DNA of 64,000 bases from positions 108,027 to 172,026 of the forward strand of contig JANMNO010000106.1 in the NCBI GenBank assembly GCA_031374115.1, in the 5' to 3' direction. Of this stretch, positions 24,084-33,608 are shown in pieces. Position 1 is the stretch's first letter; every line of letters begins with the position of its first letter. The notes beneath the pieces were generated by a model, which made no database searches, was not told the origin of the DNA, and worked only from the letters and a program-made list of their open reading frames with translations. The translations under genes were made by a program, and so were the position numbers. This DNA is from JAKFWF01 sp031374115. GTDB taxonomy: Bacteria; Pseudomonadota; Alphaproteobacteria; Rhizobiales; Hyphomicrobiaceae.

Positions 24084-26669
24084 TCACTCCGACCTCAAGT
24101 AAGGCACGGCTGGCGAGCGCAGTACTGCCCAGGTGCCAATTCCGCCGAAGATCATGACCAGTCCTAGACTTACACCCAATGCCTGCGCCACTGCGAGTGG
24201 GGACAAAATGAATGGAACATCCATCACCCTCGTCAACGCGATCCACGCCGCAAGAGATCCCAGTGCGACTGCAACGATCGCAGTTATCCCCGCCAGAATG
24301 GCGTACTCGATGGCGTGCGACGTTAAGATTCGACGCCTGGTCGCGCCGAGAACCTTGAGAACCACGGCTTGTTGTATGCGCCGCCTCTGCGCCGTCGCCA
24401 GCGCGCCTGCCAACACGAGCGCTCCGGCTAACAGCGTGACACTGCCGGCGACCCTGACCGCCGTCATAATTCGCTGGAAAACCGAGTTGAAAGAGTTGAT
24501 GGCGTCTTTTACCCGGATTGCTGTGGTCGCTGGATGGGCCTTGCCTATGGCCCGGCCGACTGCAGCTTCGGCAGCAAGAGTAGCATCGCGGGGCAACGAA
24601 ATGGTTGCGAGCAGATTATGCGGCGCCGATTTCAGCACGTTCGGCGAAAATACCATCACGAAATTGATGGCTAGGCTCTCCCATTTCACCTCGCGCAGGT
24701 TCGAGATTCGCGCGGTGAGGTTGCGGCCAAGTATATTGACCGTTACCTGATCACCGACTGTCAAGTTCAGTTTTGCCGCCAGCTCGGCCTCGAAGGAAAC
24801 CAGCGGTTCGCCAGCGTAATCCTTAGACCACCATTCGCCGGCGATGACGCGCGAGCCATCCGGCACTTCCTCGGCATAGGTCAGCCCGCGGTCGCCATTG
24901 AGCACCCATTGTGCTTCGGGCGGCGCACTCAACTCCTCAACCGGCACCCCTTTCAAACGGATGATTCTGCCACGCAGCATCGGTGCATCTTCGATGCGAG
25001 CTTCGGGCACGACCTCGCGCACGGTTGCGGTGAAGGCGGCCAAATCGCCTTTTGGAATATCGAGCACGAAATAATTTGGACTATTGGTTGGTACCCGCCC
25101 TGTCAGTTCCTTCACGATCGACGAGTCCGCCAGCGCCACGGCAACGAGCAGTGACAGTCCGGCACCAAGCGACACGATCACCGATCGCGTCAGGCCACCC
25201 GGTGCGCCCAGATTGCCGACAGCAAGTGCAAGCTCTGGCCAGCGCGATCTTTTCGTTCGAGCGGCAAAGCGCGTAACGAGTTCGCCGAGCCCGAGGAAGA
25301 CACTGAACACGAGCACTAGGCCCAAGCAGAAATAGATCGCGATCCTGCGAGCATCGGAGTTGATGATCGCAAATGCTGCGAGCGAACCGGCGGCGGCCAC
25401 AGTCGCGGCAATGATCGCCGGGCGAGGCCATATACTTTCGGGCGCCACCTCCTCGCGAAACAGAACGCCGGCGCGAACCATTTCAGCCCGTCCCAGGGGC
25501 CATAGCGTAAACACCAGCGCCACCAAAAATCCGTAAGCTGCGGCCGACAGCACGCTCCACGGGCTCACCGTGATTTCTGCCCGGATCGGTAAACTTGCGC
25601 CGTAAAAGCTGTTGAGCATGAAGGGCACGAGGTAGCCGAGCGCAATGCCGATCACGACGCCGATTGCTGCGATCGCCATCACCTGGGCGAGGAAAATGCT
25701 GAATATCAACTGGCTTGAAGCGCCGAGGATCTTGAACGTCGCGATGACTTTGCGGCGCCGATCGATAAAGGTCGCAACCGCGTTCGCAACGCCAACTCCG
25801 CCGACGAGCAGGGCGGTCAGCCCGATCAGGGTTAAAAACTGACGGAGACGATCGAGCGTGCGGGTCACTTGCGGCGACGGATCACGACGGTCGGCAATCA
25901 CGAAACCAGACTCTGGCAGCCCCTTGGCGATCTCGTCCCGGAATTTGATCAAGCCGTCACCAGTTGTCGCCTCGGGCGCGGCTAGTGCCAGCGCATAGCG
26001 CCAGCGAATGAGACTGCCCGGCTGGATCAGACCGGTCGTATCGAGCGTCGCCAGAGAAACGAATATACGCGGCCCGAATGTCAAACGGTCGGAAATGGTA
26101 TCCGGCTCTTGATCGATCACGCCGGTGATCGGCATCGTCGCTGTACCGATCGAAATCGGATCGCCGACTTTCAAGTTTAGCCGCTCGAGGAGGATTGGAT
26201 CGACGGCAGCGCCCGGCTTGGACCGCACAGCTACATCAAGATTTACGCTACCGGCGAGCTTCACCTCACCTACCAGCGGATAAGGCGCATCAATGCCTTT
26301 CAGCTCGGCCAGCGCCTGCTCGTTGCCATCGAGCGTGCGAGCCATCACTCGCATCGTGGCTGTCTCACTGACACGGCCGCGTGCATTGAACCACGCGAGC
26401 TCTGCCGCTTCTGCCCGTTTGTGGGCTCGGGCAAAAGTGACGTCGCCGCCAAGAATGGTTCGCCCTTGCGACTCAAAACCGGCGCGCAACGCGTCGCCGA
26501 GCGCGCCAACTCCAGTGATTACCATGACGCCCAGCGCGACGCAGGCGACGAAAACGTAGAAGCCGCGCAAACCGGCTCGCATCTCGCGGATCGCGAAACG
26601 GATAGGCAACGGCAATTTGGCTTGCCACGTTCGTGTGATAGCGGCATCCGAAACGCTAATGCTACTCAT
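24084..26669 (-). CDS. FtsX-like ABC transporter permease (YbbP type)
   Basis: Large inner-membrane permease of 861 residues. A first helix (about 38-60, FYVFVACVALGVMVITGVGAL) is followed by a periplasmic MacB-type domain, a three-helix FtsX unit around residues 280-410, a pair of helices near 430-480, a second periplasmic domain, and a second FtsX unit at the C-terminus (about 735-855). This duplicated layout is that of E. coli YbbP. Its ATG overlaps the ATPase stop by four bases (ATGA), so they are translated together. With divergent tesA this reproduces the ybbAP-tesA arrangement. A role in lipid or lipoprotein handling is inferred from that context. Confidence 0.92.
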   Translation of the reverse strand: MSSISVSDAAITRTWQAKLPLPIRFAIREMRAGLRGFYVFVACVALGVMVITGVGALGDALRAGFESQGRTILGGDVTFARAHKRAEAAELAWFNARGRVSETATMRVMARTLDGNEQALAELKGIDAPYPLVGEVKLAGSVNLDVAVRSKPGAAVDPILLERLNLKVGDPISIGTATMPITGVIDQEPDTISDRLTFGPRIFVSLATLDTTGLIQPGSLIRWRYALALAAPEATTGDGLIKFRDEIAKGLPESGFVIADRRDPSPQVTRTLDRLRQFLTLIGLTALLVGGVGVANAVATFIDRRRKVIATFKILGASSQLIFSIFLAQVMAIAAIGVVIGIALGYLVPFMLNSFYGASLPIRAEITVSPWSVLSAAAYGFLVALVFTLWPLGRAEMVRAGVLFREEVAPESIWPRPAIIAATVAAAGSLAAFAIINSDARRIAIYFCLGLVLVFSVFLGLGELVTRFAARTKRSRWPELALAVGNLGAPGGLTRSVIVSLGAGLSLLVAVALADSSIVKELTGRVPTNSPNYFVLDIPKGDLAAFTATVREVVPEARIEDAPMLRGRIIRLKGVPVEELSAPPEAQWVLNGDRGLTYAEEVPDGSRVIAGEWWSKDYAGEPLVSFEAELAAKLNLTVGDQVTVNILGRNLTARISNLREVKWESLAINFVMVFSPNVLKSAPHNLLATISLPRDATLAAEAAVGRAIGKAHPATTAIRVKDAINSFNSVFQRIMTAVRVAGSVTLLAGALVLAGALATAQRRRIQQAVVLKVLGATRRRILTSHAIEYAILAGITAIVAVALGSLAAWIALTRVMDVPFILSPLAVAQALGVSLGLVMIFGGIGTWAVLRSPAVPYLRSE

Positions 26670-27403
26670 GCCGAAGCCCGCTCTATCAATCGGGCAGCGT
26701 GAGGATCTAGCCGGCCATCCGCCATATGCACCGTGCGCTCACAGAGGCCGGCGAGCTTCGCGTCGTGCGTCACCAAAACCAAAGTCGCACCGCGCCGCTT
26801 TTGCATGTCGAACAACAACTCGACAACTTGCGTACCCGTCTTCGTATCCAGGTTGCCGGTAGGCTCGTCCGCCAGTATCAATTTAGGACGCGGTGCCAAT
26901 GCACGTGCGAGGGCAACGCGCTGCTGCTCGCCACCCGACAACTGTGCTGGAAAATGCGACTTGCGCGGTCTCAGACCAACTTCGTCCAACAATCCCGACG
27001 CAATCTCGAACGCGTCTGCTTTGCCCGCAAACTCCAACGGCAGTGCCACGTTTTCCAACGCGGTCATCGTCGGAATGAGATGAAAAGACTGGAACACAAT
27101 GCCAATTTCGGCACCGCGCACGAGAGCGAGCTGATCCTCATTCAAAGACACGAAGTCATGGCCGCCGACCGCAACTTTGCCGCGGGTCACCCGTTCCAGA
27201 CCTGCGACGATCATCAACAGCGAGGTTTTGCCCGAACCCGATGGTCCGACAACCGCGACCGACTGCCCAGCCGGTATATCGAGGCTCACACCGCGCAAGA
27301 TATCTATTGGACCGGCGCGACTGTTCAGCGTCAAATGAACGTCTTGCATCGCAATCATCGGTGGCAGGGCAACGCTAGACGCCTTGGCCGCGAGGGAATT
27401 CAT
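26666..27403 (-). CDS. ABC transporter ATP-binding protein (YbbA/LolD type)
   Basis: ATPase subunit of 245 residues for the YbbP-like permease. The Walker A is GPSGSGKTS, the Q-loop FQSFHLIPTMT, the signature LSGGEQQRVALARAL, Walker B LILADEPTGNLD and the switch His VTHD. These are the features of the MacB/LolD/YbbA class, which power extraction or mechanotransmission rather than classical transport. I use the ATG at 27403 (MNSLAAKASS); a GTG three codons upstream is possible. It diverges from tesA with 91 bases between. Confidence 0.93.
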   Translation of the reverse strand: MNSLAAKASSVALPPMIAMQDVHLTLNSRAGPIDILRGVSLDIPAGQSVAVVGPSGSGKTSLLMIVAGLERVTRGKVAVGGHDFVSLNEDQLALVRGAEIGIVFQSFHLIPTMTALENVALPLEFAGKADAFEIASGLLDEVGLRPRKSHFPAQLSGGEQQRVALARALAPRPKLILADEPTGNLDTKTGTQVVELLFDMQKRRGATLVLVTHDAKLAGLCERTVHMADGRLDPHAARLIERASA

Positions 27404-27494
27404 TGAAGTCACACAGATCTCCGCTGGCTCTTGTCTTAATGGGCACCCATTTCCAATTCAGAGTTTGAAGATGCACGAGGGCCGAGGCAAGAAG

Positions 27495-28229
27495 ATGGGT
27501 TCATTTCGCTATTGCACAAGACCGATTGACGCGGCGACAGCCATTTCCCGGCGTATGCTCATGATTGGTATTTCGACGTCGATGGTCATTTTCGCTATGA
27601 TGGGCACGTCTACTCGGTTGCAAGCGCAAGTGGTAAACGCTGCCAACCCGATTCGCATCGTCGCATTCGGCGACAGCTTGACTGCGGGTTATGGGTTGAA
27701 ACCTTCCGATGCGTTTCCGGCACAATTGGAGAGGGCACTGAAGGCAAAGGGACTGAGCGTCGAGATCATCAATGCCGGTGTATCCGGCGATACCACATCG
27801 GCCGCACTCGAACGATTTGATTGGGCGATCCCCGATGGCGTCGATGCAGCGATCGTCGAACTCGGTGCCAACGATGCGCTGCGGGGTCAGCCGCCCGAAC
27901 AGGCAAGGAAAAATCTCGATACGATCCTCGGCCGGTTGCGCGCCAAGGGCATTGAAGTGCTGCTGGCAGGCATTCCTGCTCCGCGCAACTGGGGCGAGAG
28001 CTACACGAAAGCGTTCGATCCGATGTTTGCGGAATTGGCACAGAAGCATAACACGCTGCTCTATCCGTTCTTTCTCGAAGGCGTAGCCTTGAAGCCGGAA
28101 CTGAGTTTGCCTGACGGGCTACACCCGAATGCAAAGGGCGTCGCTTTGATCGCCGATCGAATCGGGGCGAAAGTCGCCGAGCTCTTGGAACGCGTAGCGG
28201 TCAAACGGCGCGGCGCAGGGAAGATTTGA
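27495..28229 (+). CDS. tesA: periplasmic arylesterase/lysophospholipase L1 (TesA family, SGNH hydrolase)
   Basis: Exported GDSL-type esterase of 244 residues. The N-terminal 49 residues form a signal peptide (SRRMLMIGISTSMVIFAMMG) ending near LQAQVVNA. The catalytic motif is AFGDSLTAGYG (Ser61 by this start), with block III GANDALRG and the Asp-x-x-His of DGLHPN at the C-terminus. TesA acts as thioesterase, protease I and lysophospholipase L1 in the periplasm. I choose the ATG at 27495 because GAGG lies 7 bases before it; ATG codons at 27471 and 27555 are alternatives. The divergent ybbA-ybbP pair is its usual neighbour. Confidence 0.9.
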   Translation: MGSFRYCTRPIDAATAISRRMLMIGISTSMVIFAMMGTSTRLQAQVVNAANPIRIVAFGDSLTAGYGLKPSDAFPAQLERALKAKGLSVEIINAGVSGDTTSAALERFDWAIPDGVDAAIVELGANDALRGQPPEQARKNLDTILGRLRAKGIEVLLAGIPAPRNWGESYTKAFDPMFAELAQKHNTLLYPFFLEGVALKPELSLPDGLHPNAKGVALIADRIGAKVAELLERVAVKRRGAGKI

Positions 28230-28279
28230 AGTTCGATTATTTTAACCGGTTGCCGGTCTTGTCGATCAGGTGATGCATC

Positions 28280-28852
28280 ATGCCCCGCCTATTTGCCGCA
28301 ATCACGATGCCGGATGAAATATCGGCAACGCTAGATCGTGCGCGACAGCCGACGCCGGGTGCTTGGTGGATACCACCGGCTGATATGCATCTCACGTTGC
28401 GATTCGTCGGCGATATCGGGAATGCTCAGGCCCGCGATCTTACCCACGAGCTTGCGCGCATCGAACTTCCGGCATTCACATTGAAACTTCGGGGATTGGG
28501 TTCGTTCGGCGGCGACGAGCCGCGTGTCTTGTGGGCTGGCGTCGCACCAAGCGAACCGCTCGAAAGCTTGGCGCGCGCCTGCGATCGAGCTGCTCGCAAC
28601 GCGGGATTGCCGCCGGATGGCCGAACGTGGAAGCCCCATGTGACCTTGGCACGCCTGCGCCACACTCCTGTTGATGCCGTCGTGCGCATCCTGGAGCGAA
28701 AGGCCACCTTCAACACTGCTGAATTCTTTGTTGCAAAGTTTGCATTGATGTCGGCCAAACCCGGCGCTGGCGGCGGACCGTACGTGGTCGAGGATGAATT
28801 CGTGCTCAGCGGTGGCCAATACGCGGACTACGCGGATGAAAACAATTACTGA
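28280..28852 (+). CDS. thpR: RNA 2',3'-cyclic phosphodiesterase
   Basis: 2H-phosphoesterase of 190 residues that opens 2',3'-cyclic phosphates at RNA ends. The two catalytic HxTx motifs are both present, His37-Thr39 (MHLTLRFVG) and His120-Thr122 (PHVTLARL), separated by the usual 80 residues. The opening RLFAAITMPDEI also fits ThpR/LigT. It lies 50 bases after tesA and its stop overlaps the Shine-Dalgarno of the next gene, so tesA-thpR-dehydratase may be cotranscribed. Confidence 0.94.
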   Translation: MPRLFAAITMPDEISATLDRARQPTPGAWWIPPADMHLTLRFVGDIGNAQARDLTHELARIELPAFTLKLRGLGSFGGDEPRVLWAGVAPSEPLESLARACDRAARNAGLPPDGRTWKPHVTLARLRHTPVDAVVRILERKATFNTAEFFVAKFALMSAKPGAGGGPYVVEDEFVLSGGQYADYADENNY

Positions 28853-28862
28853 GGAGCGACCG

Positions 28863-29156
28863 ATGGCAGAAAAGCTAGACGAAGCAACAATTGCATCAGA
28901 ACTGGCAGCTTTACCGAATTGGTCGAAAGTGCCCGATCGCGAAGCGATTACACGCTCGTTCAAGTTCGCGAGCTTCAATGCCGCCTTCGGTTTTATGACC
29001 AGGGCAGCTCTCGTCGCTGAAAAATTAGATCATCATCCTGAATGGTTCAACGTCTGGAACCGGGTCGACGTCACACTGGCGACGCACGACGCAGGAGGCC
29101 TGACGGGTTTGGACTTCAAGCTTGCCGCTGCAATGGACCGCATCGCCGGCGACTAG
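28863..29156 (+). CDS. phhB: pterin-4a-carbinolamine dehydratase
   Basis: Small enzyme of 97 residues that dehydrates 4a-hydroxytetrahydropterin, recycling the cofactor of phenylalanine hydroxylase; also a moonlighting partner in moco-related chemistry in some bacteria. The active-site segment DHHPEWFNVWNRVDVTLATHD gives the conserved His-His-Pro-Glu-Trp. It starts at the ATG at 28863, preceded by GAGGAG that overlaps the thpR stop. No phenylalanine hydroxylase gene is in this window. Confidence 0.93.
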   Translation: MAEKLDEATIASELAALPNWSKVPDREAITRSFKFASFNAAFGFMTRAALVAEKLDHHPEWFNVWNRVDVTLATHDAGGLTGLDFKLAAAMDRIAGD

Positions 29157-29161
29157 CTACG

Positions 29162-29392
29162 TCAGTGGCGGCGCGGCAAGAAACGCGCGCGCAACACGGG
29201 ATCGTTCAAGTTCGAAACCGAGGGGCGCGTCTGCACCGCGTCGATCTCCTTGAGTGCGCTCTCAAGAGCCGCCGCGATCTTTTCCAGGCCTGGCACGCGC
29301 GCCATATCGCCGTGCATGTAGTGCACGGTCTGGCGCACAGTCGTCAAATCGATGGATGGTGGCCAGGCGCGATTACGCGAGATCTTGAACAT
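29162..29392 (-). CDS. conserved small hypothetical protein
   Basis: A 76-residue soluble protein, helical by composition (VRQTVHYMHGDMARVPGLEK, then IAAALESALKEIDAVQ), ending in a basic tail. I do not recognise a function, but this helical pattern recurs in Hyphomicrobiales hypothetical proteins. The start at 29392 is set by a strong GAGGT five bases upstream; the ATG at 29440 lacks one. It is convergent with the pterin dehydratase gene, 5 bases apart. Confidence 0.65.
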   Translation of the reverse strand: MFKISRNRAWPPSIDLTTVRQTVHYMHGDMARVPGLEKIAAALESALKEIDAVQTRPSVSNLNDPVLRARFLPRRH

Positions 29393-29621
29393 TGCTACCT
29401 CGGAACTTTGCGGTAGCGTCTCATTCAGCCGCACACGCATTTGATGGTCTCAATGATCGCAAGAAATGGACCACCCGGCAATAACCTTTGATTAATCATC
29501 ATGCGCGTTCCACCGTCCCGTTTCGAGACATTCACGGGTTTGGCGTTAGTCGTGTTTGCAGAAGGAACGTTTACCTTGAACTGGCAATGTCGCCCCACGA
29601 GTGTTCCGCGCGGGAGTGATA

Positions 29622-30854
29622 GTGTTGGCGAAGTCTCCAAGCCTGCTGATGATCGTCGAAAACCTGACGGTGCCGATCGACCGGCGCGTGTGGCAGGAGG
29701 CGACGACGCTTCGCGACGCCGGCTATACCATCTCGATCATCTGTCCCAAGGGCGCGCAATACACAAAAAGCTACGAGTTGCTTGATGGGATCCACGTGTT
29801 CCGCCATCCGCTCCCGTTCGAGGCCGACGGCGCGCTTGGATATGCCCTCGAGTATTCGTGGGCGCTGATCTGGGAATTCATCCTCAGCGTAAGGGTATAT
29901 TTCAAGGTTGGCTTCGATTGTGTTCAAGCATGCAATCCGCCGGACCTGATCTTCATAATCGGGGCGTTCTGGAAATACCTGTTCGGTAAGCCGTTCCTGT
30001 TCGATCATCACGATATCAATCCTGAACTGTACGAAGCCAAGTTTGGCAGACGCGGCGCGTTTCATCATCTCTTGCTGAAGCTCGAGCGTTGGACGTTCGT
30101 GACCGCTGACGCTTCGATCGCGACCAACGAGACATTCAAATCGATTGCCACTACGCGCGGCGGCATGGATGCCGATCGCGTGTTCGTCGTGCGATCGATC
30201 CCCGACCTGTCGCGCTTCAAACGCATCGAGCCTAACCATGACTTGCGCAATGGCCGTCGCAACGTCGTTGGCTACGTCGGCATTATGGGCGCGCAAGATG
30301 GCGTCGACCTGCTCATCGAAGCGATGGCGCATTTGGTAAACGCTCAGGGCCGAACCGACACGCAATGCGTGATCGTTGGCTCAGGCACGGAACTCGATCG
30401 CCTGAAAGAAATGGTCGTGACGCACCGCCTCACCGACTACGTGACTTTCACCGGCTTCTTGTCCTGCCAACCGCTGCTCCGCGCATTCTCGACATTCGAC
30501 ATCGGTGCGATTCCCGATCCGAAGAACGGCTACAACGATAAGATTTCGATGAACAAGGTCTTCGAGTACATGAGCCTAGGCATTCCGTTCGTGCAGTTTG
30601 ACCTCGACGAGGGGATGAAGGTTGCAGGTGAAGCCGCTCTGGTCGCCCGCCACAACTCACCGGTCGAGTTTGCCGGTCAAATGGCGCGGCTACTGAATGA
30701 CATGAAGTTGCGTGGCGCGCTGGCCGATACCGGCCGGGCACGCGCGAAGGCGCTGCTCAGATGGGAAACCGAGCGCGCCCAACTCTTGGCGGCCTATGAC
30801 TGCATCCTCAAAGAACGCTACTCGAACGCTGCCGTGGTCTTCCCCTCGCGATGA
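29622..30854 (+). CDS. glycosyltransferase, GT4-like family (GTG start)
   Basis: GT-B fold glycosyltransferase of 410 residues. The N-terminal Rossmann half opens LLMIVENLTVPIDRRVWQEA, a WxxE/RRVWxEA pattern shared by exopolysaccharide GT4 enzymes; the C-terminal half has VGYVGIMGAQDGVDLLIEA, the CVIVGSGTE strand and the donor-binding region KVFEYMSLGIPFV. It likely adds a sugar to a surface polysaccharide or glycolipid. The GTG at 29622 has GGGAG five bases upstream; GTGs at 29601 and 29616 are in frame but lack a site. It stands alone, without other polysaccharide genes nearby. Confidence 0.87.
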   Translation: MLAKSPSLLMIVENLTVPIDRRVWQEATTLRDAGYTISIICPKGAQYTKSYELLDGIHVFRHPLPFEADGALGYALEYSWALIWEFILSVRVYFKVGFDCVQACNPPDLIFIIGAFWKYLFGKPFLFDHHDINPELYEAKFGRRGAFHHLLLKLERWTFVTADASIATNETFKSIATTRGGMDADRVFVVRSIPDLSRFKRIEPNHDLRNGRRNVVGYVGIMGAQDGVDLLIEAMAHLVNAQGRTDTQCVIVGSGTELDRLKEMVVTHRLTDYVTFTGFLSCQPLLRAFSTFDIGAIPDPKNGYNDKISMNKVFEYMSLGIPFVQFDLDEGMKVAGEAALVARHNSPVEFAGQMARLLNDMKLRGALADTGRARAKALLRWETERAQLLAAYDCILKERYSNAAVVFPSR

Positions 30855-30950
30855 TCGATTGCCGGTTCGATTTGCGCGCTTGACCGTGGACGAGAATGGC
30901 AATGCTTCCTATAACTGCGTTACTGACCGCTATGCAGCGACGGCCCAACG

Positions 30951-31391
30951 ATGACGGTAATCGACGAGCGCCCTGCCAATCGCATTGCCCGGCTGTGTGC
31001 CGAGCAAGGCCTGCGCATGACCGGGCAACGCCGGACCATTGCGCAAGTCCTGTCGAACGCGGCTGACCACCCCAACGTCGAGGAAGTGCACGCGCGCGCT
31101 CATCGCATCGATACCCGGATCTCGTTGTCGACCGTCTACCGAACGGTACGGCTGCTTGAGCAGAAGGGCATTCTCGCGCGTCATGAATTCGGCGAGGGCC
31201 GCCGGCGTTACGAGGAAGCGCGCAGCGAACACCACGATCACCTCATCGACGTCGATGGCGGGCGCGTCATCGAGTTTCGCAGCGAGGAAATCGAGAAGTT
31301 GCAAGAGCGCGTTGCCCGCGAACTCGGTTTCAAACTCGTTGGACACCGGCTCGAGTTGTATGGCGTTCCGTTGCGCCGAACAAAAAAGTAA
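30951..31391 (+). CDS. fur: Fur-family transcriptional regulator (Fur/Mur type)
   Basis: Metal-responsive repressor of 146 residues. The winged helix (residues about 5-85) has RMTGQRRTIAQVL and the recognition helix ISLSTVYRTVRLL; the dimerisation half has EHHDHLID and IEFRSEEIEKLQE, which supply the regulatory-site His and Glu ligands. The end, ELGFKLVGHRLELYGVPL, is the form seen in rhizobial Mur, a Fur relative that answers to manganese. The CxxC structural-zinc motif of enterobacterial Fur is absent, as in Mur. Whether it senses Fe or Mn is not decidable here; Irr is less likely because the haem regulatory motif is missing. Confidence 0.9.
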   Translation: MTVIDERPANRIARLCAEQGLRMTGQRRTIAQVLSNAADHPNVEEVHARAHRIDTRISLSTVYRTVRLLEQKGILARHEFGEGRRRYEEARSEHHDHLIDVDGGRVIEFRSEEIEKLQERVARELGFKLVGHRLELYGVPLRRTKK

Positions 31392-31412
31392 ACTGTCCCC
31401 GGAGCGGCCTCG

Positions 31413-32135
31413 ATGCCATCTCACAGCCTGACGCCGGACGCCCGCCGCCAACTGGGTTTGGTAAGTGTAGCGACGCTGACGACATGTCTGTTCAAGCGCG
31501 GTTTTCGCTCACAACTGGTCCAGGACGTGAAACCAATTGCCGGTGGCCCGGTACGGCTCGTCGGTGAAGCATTTACGGTACGCACGATCCCGGCGCGCGA
31601 AGATCTGGCGACCACAGCCTTACTGGCCGATCGCGCCTATCCCCAACGCGCGGCGATCGAAGCCTGTCCGGCCGGTCATGTACTGGTGATCGACAGCAGA
31701 CGGGACGCAAGAGCGGCCTCGGGCGGCGATATCCTGATGACGCGCCTCCATGTACGCGGCGCCGCCGGATGCGTTACCGATGGCGGCATGCGTGATTGTG
31801 CCGAAATCGCAGCCATCGGACTACCGGTATACCAAGTAAAGCCATCGGCGCCGATCAGCCTGCTGCATCACCTTTCGGTGGACATGAATGTGCCGATCGC
31901 CTGCGGTGGCGCGCCCGTGTTTCCAGGCGATATCATAGTCGGCGACGCGGAGGCCGTGATCGTATTGCCGGCCCACCTTGCCAACGAGGTCGCGGCAGAA
32001 GCTTTCGAGATGACGGCCTACGATGACTTTGCGGTCGAGGAAGTCTGCAAGGGCGCACCGATGTTCGATGTGTATCCAGCCAATGAGGCAAGCAGGGCGC
32101 GTTTTGCCATCTGGCGATCGGCTAATGGCCGCTGA
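31413..32135 (+). CDS. RraA-family protein / HMG-CHA aldolase-like
   Basis: A 240-residue protein of the RraA/MenG superfamily. After an N-terminal helical part (SVATLTTCLFKRGF) come GEAFTVRTIPAREDL, HVLVIDSRRDARAASGGDIL and GCVTDGGMRDCAEI; the last carries the Arg-Asp pair that binds Mg2+ and pyruvate in 4-hydroxy-4-methyl-2-oxoglutarate aldolases. The family includes both RNase E inhibitors and aldolases; the preserved G-G-x-R-D motif and extra length favour an aldolase or decarboxylase. It follows fur by 21 bases, and may be cotranscribed. Confidence 0.85.
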   Translation: MPSHSLTPDARRQLGLVSVATLTTCLFKRGFRSQLVQDVKPIAGGPVRLVGEAFTVRTIPAREDLATTALLADRAYPQRAAIEACPAGHVLVIDSRRDARAASGGDILMTRLHVRGAAGCVTDGGMRDCAEIAAIGLPVYQVKPSAPISLLHHLSVDMNVPIACGGAPVFPGDIIVGDAEAVIVLPAHLANEVAAEAFEMTAYDDFAVEEVCKGAPMFDVYPANEASRARFAIWRSANGR

Positions 32136-32141
32136 CTAAGC

Positions 32142-32158
32142 TCGAGCCTAGGGCTCGA
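32142..32158. terminator. possible bidirectional stem-loop between convergent genes
   Basis: TCGAGCC and GGCTCGA form a perfect 7-bp stem with a 3-base loop, six bases after the RraA-family stop and overlapping the stop of the convergent unknown gene. There is no T-run on either side. Confidence 0.35.
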
Positions 32159-33608
32159 CGTGCAAAGCCGCCTGCCGCCGGTCCAAGCGCTGTACCGAGT
32201 TGCGAACCAGCAAACGATTACCTGTCAAAGCAACGCCACAGGGAACCGAGCTGAACTGTCGTGTGACCTTTTCAAGCAGCTGTCCTCTCGACGATAGAAA
32301 AACGCTGAACGTGACCGATGCGTGACGCCTGCCATCGCACGTGTCTCCGTGAGGGATTGCGCCTCTTGTTGCGTAATGAATTGCCGTTTCGATCACGCCT
32401 GTTCGTTGGCCTTCAGCTATGACGAAGGTGTAGACTTCGACGTGATCACCGTCCTCGGCGCCGGCACTCTGGGAGCTGAGGAAGCCCTGCCCTTTTCGAT
32501 TGCCCGAAGCAGCGTCCGCAATTTGAAATGAGGACGGGGAGCCGGCCCATATATGGCCCCGGCCGCCGATCCGGGATGAATACTCGAACGCATGCAAATC
32601 CAAATTTACAGGTCCTCGCCAAACAACCGCCACCTTAGAAAGACGGACGAGATCATTTGAAATTGGCAGGCGTGCTGTGCGCGATCCGTCCGCAAAGATA
32701 AACTCCACGACGGTATGGTCGCCGGCAAATAGATCGACAACGAAGTCGCGCTGACCATTTTCATCCAGCCGCCCAGTATTGGATAACCCCGCATACTTCA
32801 GCGTCACCGCTTCTTCTTTCCGGCAGGGGCTGAGAACCTTGAGCCTCGACCGGCCGCCCGCCATCGCGCTCGATTGGATCGTGGCCGGCGGGCAAAGATC
32901 GCTTCCAGCTTGTTTTTCAACTGGCCCGATATTTAACTTCGGGTTTGGAAAACCGTTGAAAGATTCGCTCCGTTCCACCTCTATTGCCACCGGGATCAAT
33001 GCCGAAACTTTCCCGTCTTGCGGTGCAGTCGACAGGGAAACGATCAGGCCAGACGACTTCTCTTCTGATGCCGCTCCGGTGACGCCGGTGGCGGACACGG
33101 CGTGTTCCGGTTGAGCAATCAAACTCGGCAGTTCGGGCGCGTGATTACTGGAACTGGGAAGTGGAATAGAGATCGCACCGCTCGCCTGAGACGCTGCGAC
33201 CCACTGAAAACGTGTTTGTTCCGTCGCACTTGTTTCATGCTCAATGGACTGTGTTTGCGATGGCTCCAAGACTGCTAAAGGCTTTGAAGGCGAGGGGCCG
33301 AAAACGTAAAGGAATGCGCCAGCGCCTACGGGCGGACCGGCCATGCAGATGGCGACGATAGCGCCGATCCGAAATCGATCCCAGCGCCGGCTCCGAGGTT
33401 GAGAAGCATTCGCCGTTCGACTAGCAGATGCACGAGGCTGACGTCTCGCAAAGTAAGTATCACGCATCGACGCGCCATCAAAAACGCGGCCGGACTCAAC
33501 GTCAAAAATCTTCGCTTTGCCATCAACTCCGAGCAATTCCGACACATCCATGGGCGATACTTCGGATGTATCGGCCGAAGTGTCATGTCCAGGCCGAATA
33601 CGCGGCAT
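32148..33608 (-). CDS. single-pass membrane protein of unknown function
   Basis: A 486-residue protein I cannot name. Residues 1-78 are polar and rich in Arg and Ser near the membrane (ASASRTANASQPRSRR), one helix spans about 80-103 (RIGAIVAICMAGPPVGAGAFLYVF), and the rest should be periplasmic. About residues 105-200 are Ser/Ala/Thr-rich and look disordered. The C-terminal 250 residues are beta-rich; VVWRGPVNLDLHAFEY recalls the VDLDLH motif of DUF2135-type domains, which is only a hint. A GGGGA box supports the ATG at 33608. It opens an AT-rich accessory patch and converges with the RraA-family gene. Confidence 0.75.
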   Translation of the reverse strand: MPRIRPGHDTSADTSEVSPMDVSELLGVDGKAKIFDVESGRVFDGASMRDTYFARRQPRASASRTANASQPRSRRWDRFRIGAIVAICMAGPPVGAGAFLYVFGPSPSKPLAVLEPSQTQSIEHETSATEQTRFQWVAASQASGAISIPLPSSSNHAPELPSLIAQPEHAVSATGVTGAASEEKSSGLIVSLSTAPQDGKVSALIPVAIEVERSESFNGFPNPKLNIGPVEKQAGSDLCPPATIQSSAMAGGRSRLKVLSPCRKEEAVTLKYAGLSNTGRLDENGQRDFVVDLFAGDHTVVEFIFADGSRTARLPISNDLVRLSKVAVVWRGPVNLDLHAFEYSSRIGGRGHIWAGSPSSFQIADAASGNRKGQGFLSSQSAGAEDGDHVEVYTFVIAEGQRTGVIETAIHYATRGAIPHGDTCDGRRHASVTFSVFLSSRGQLLEKVTRQFSSVPCGVALTGNRLLVRNSVQRLDRRQAALHVEP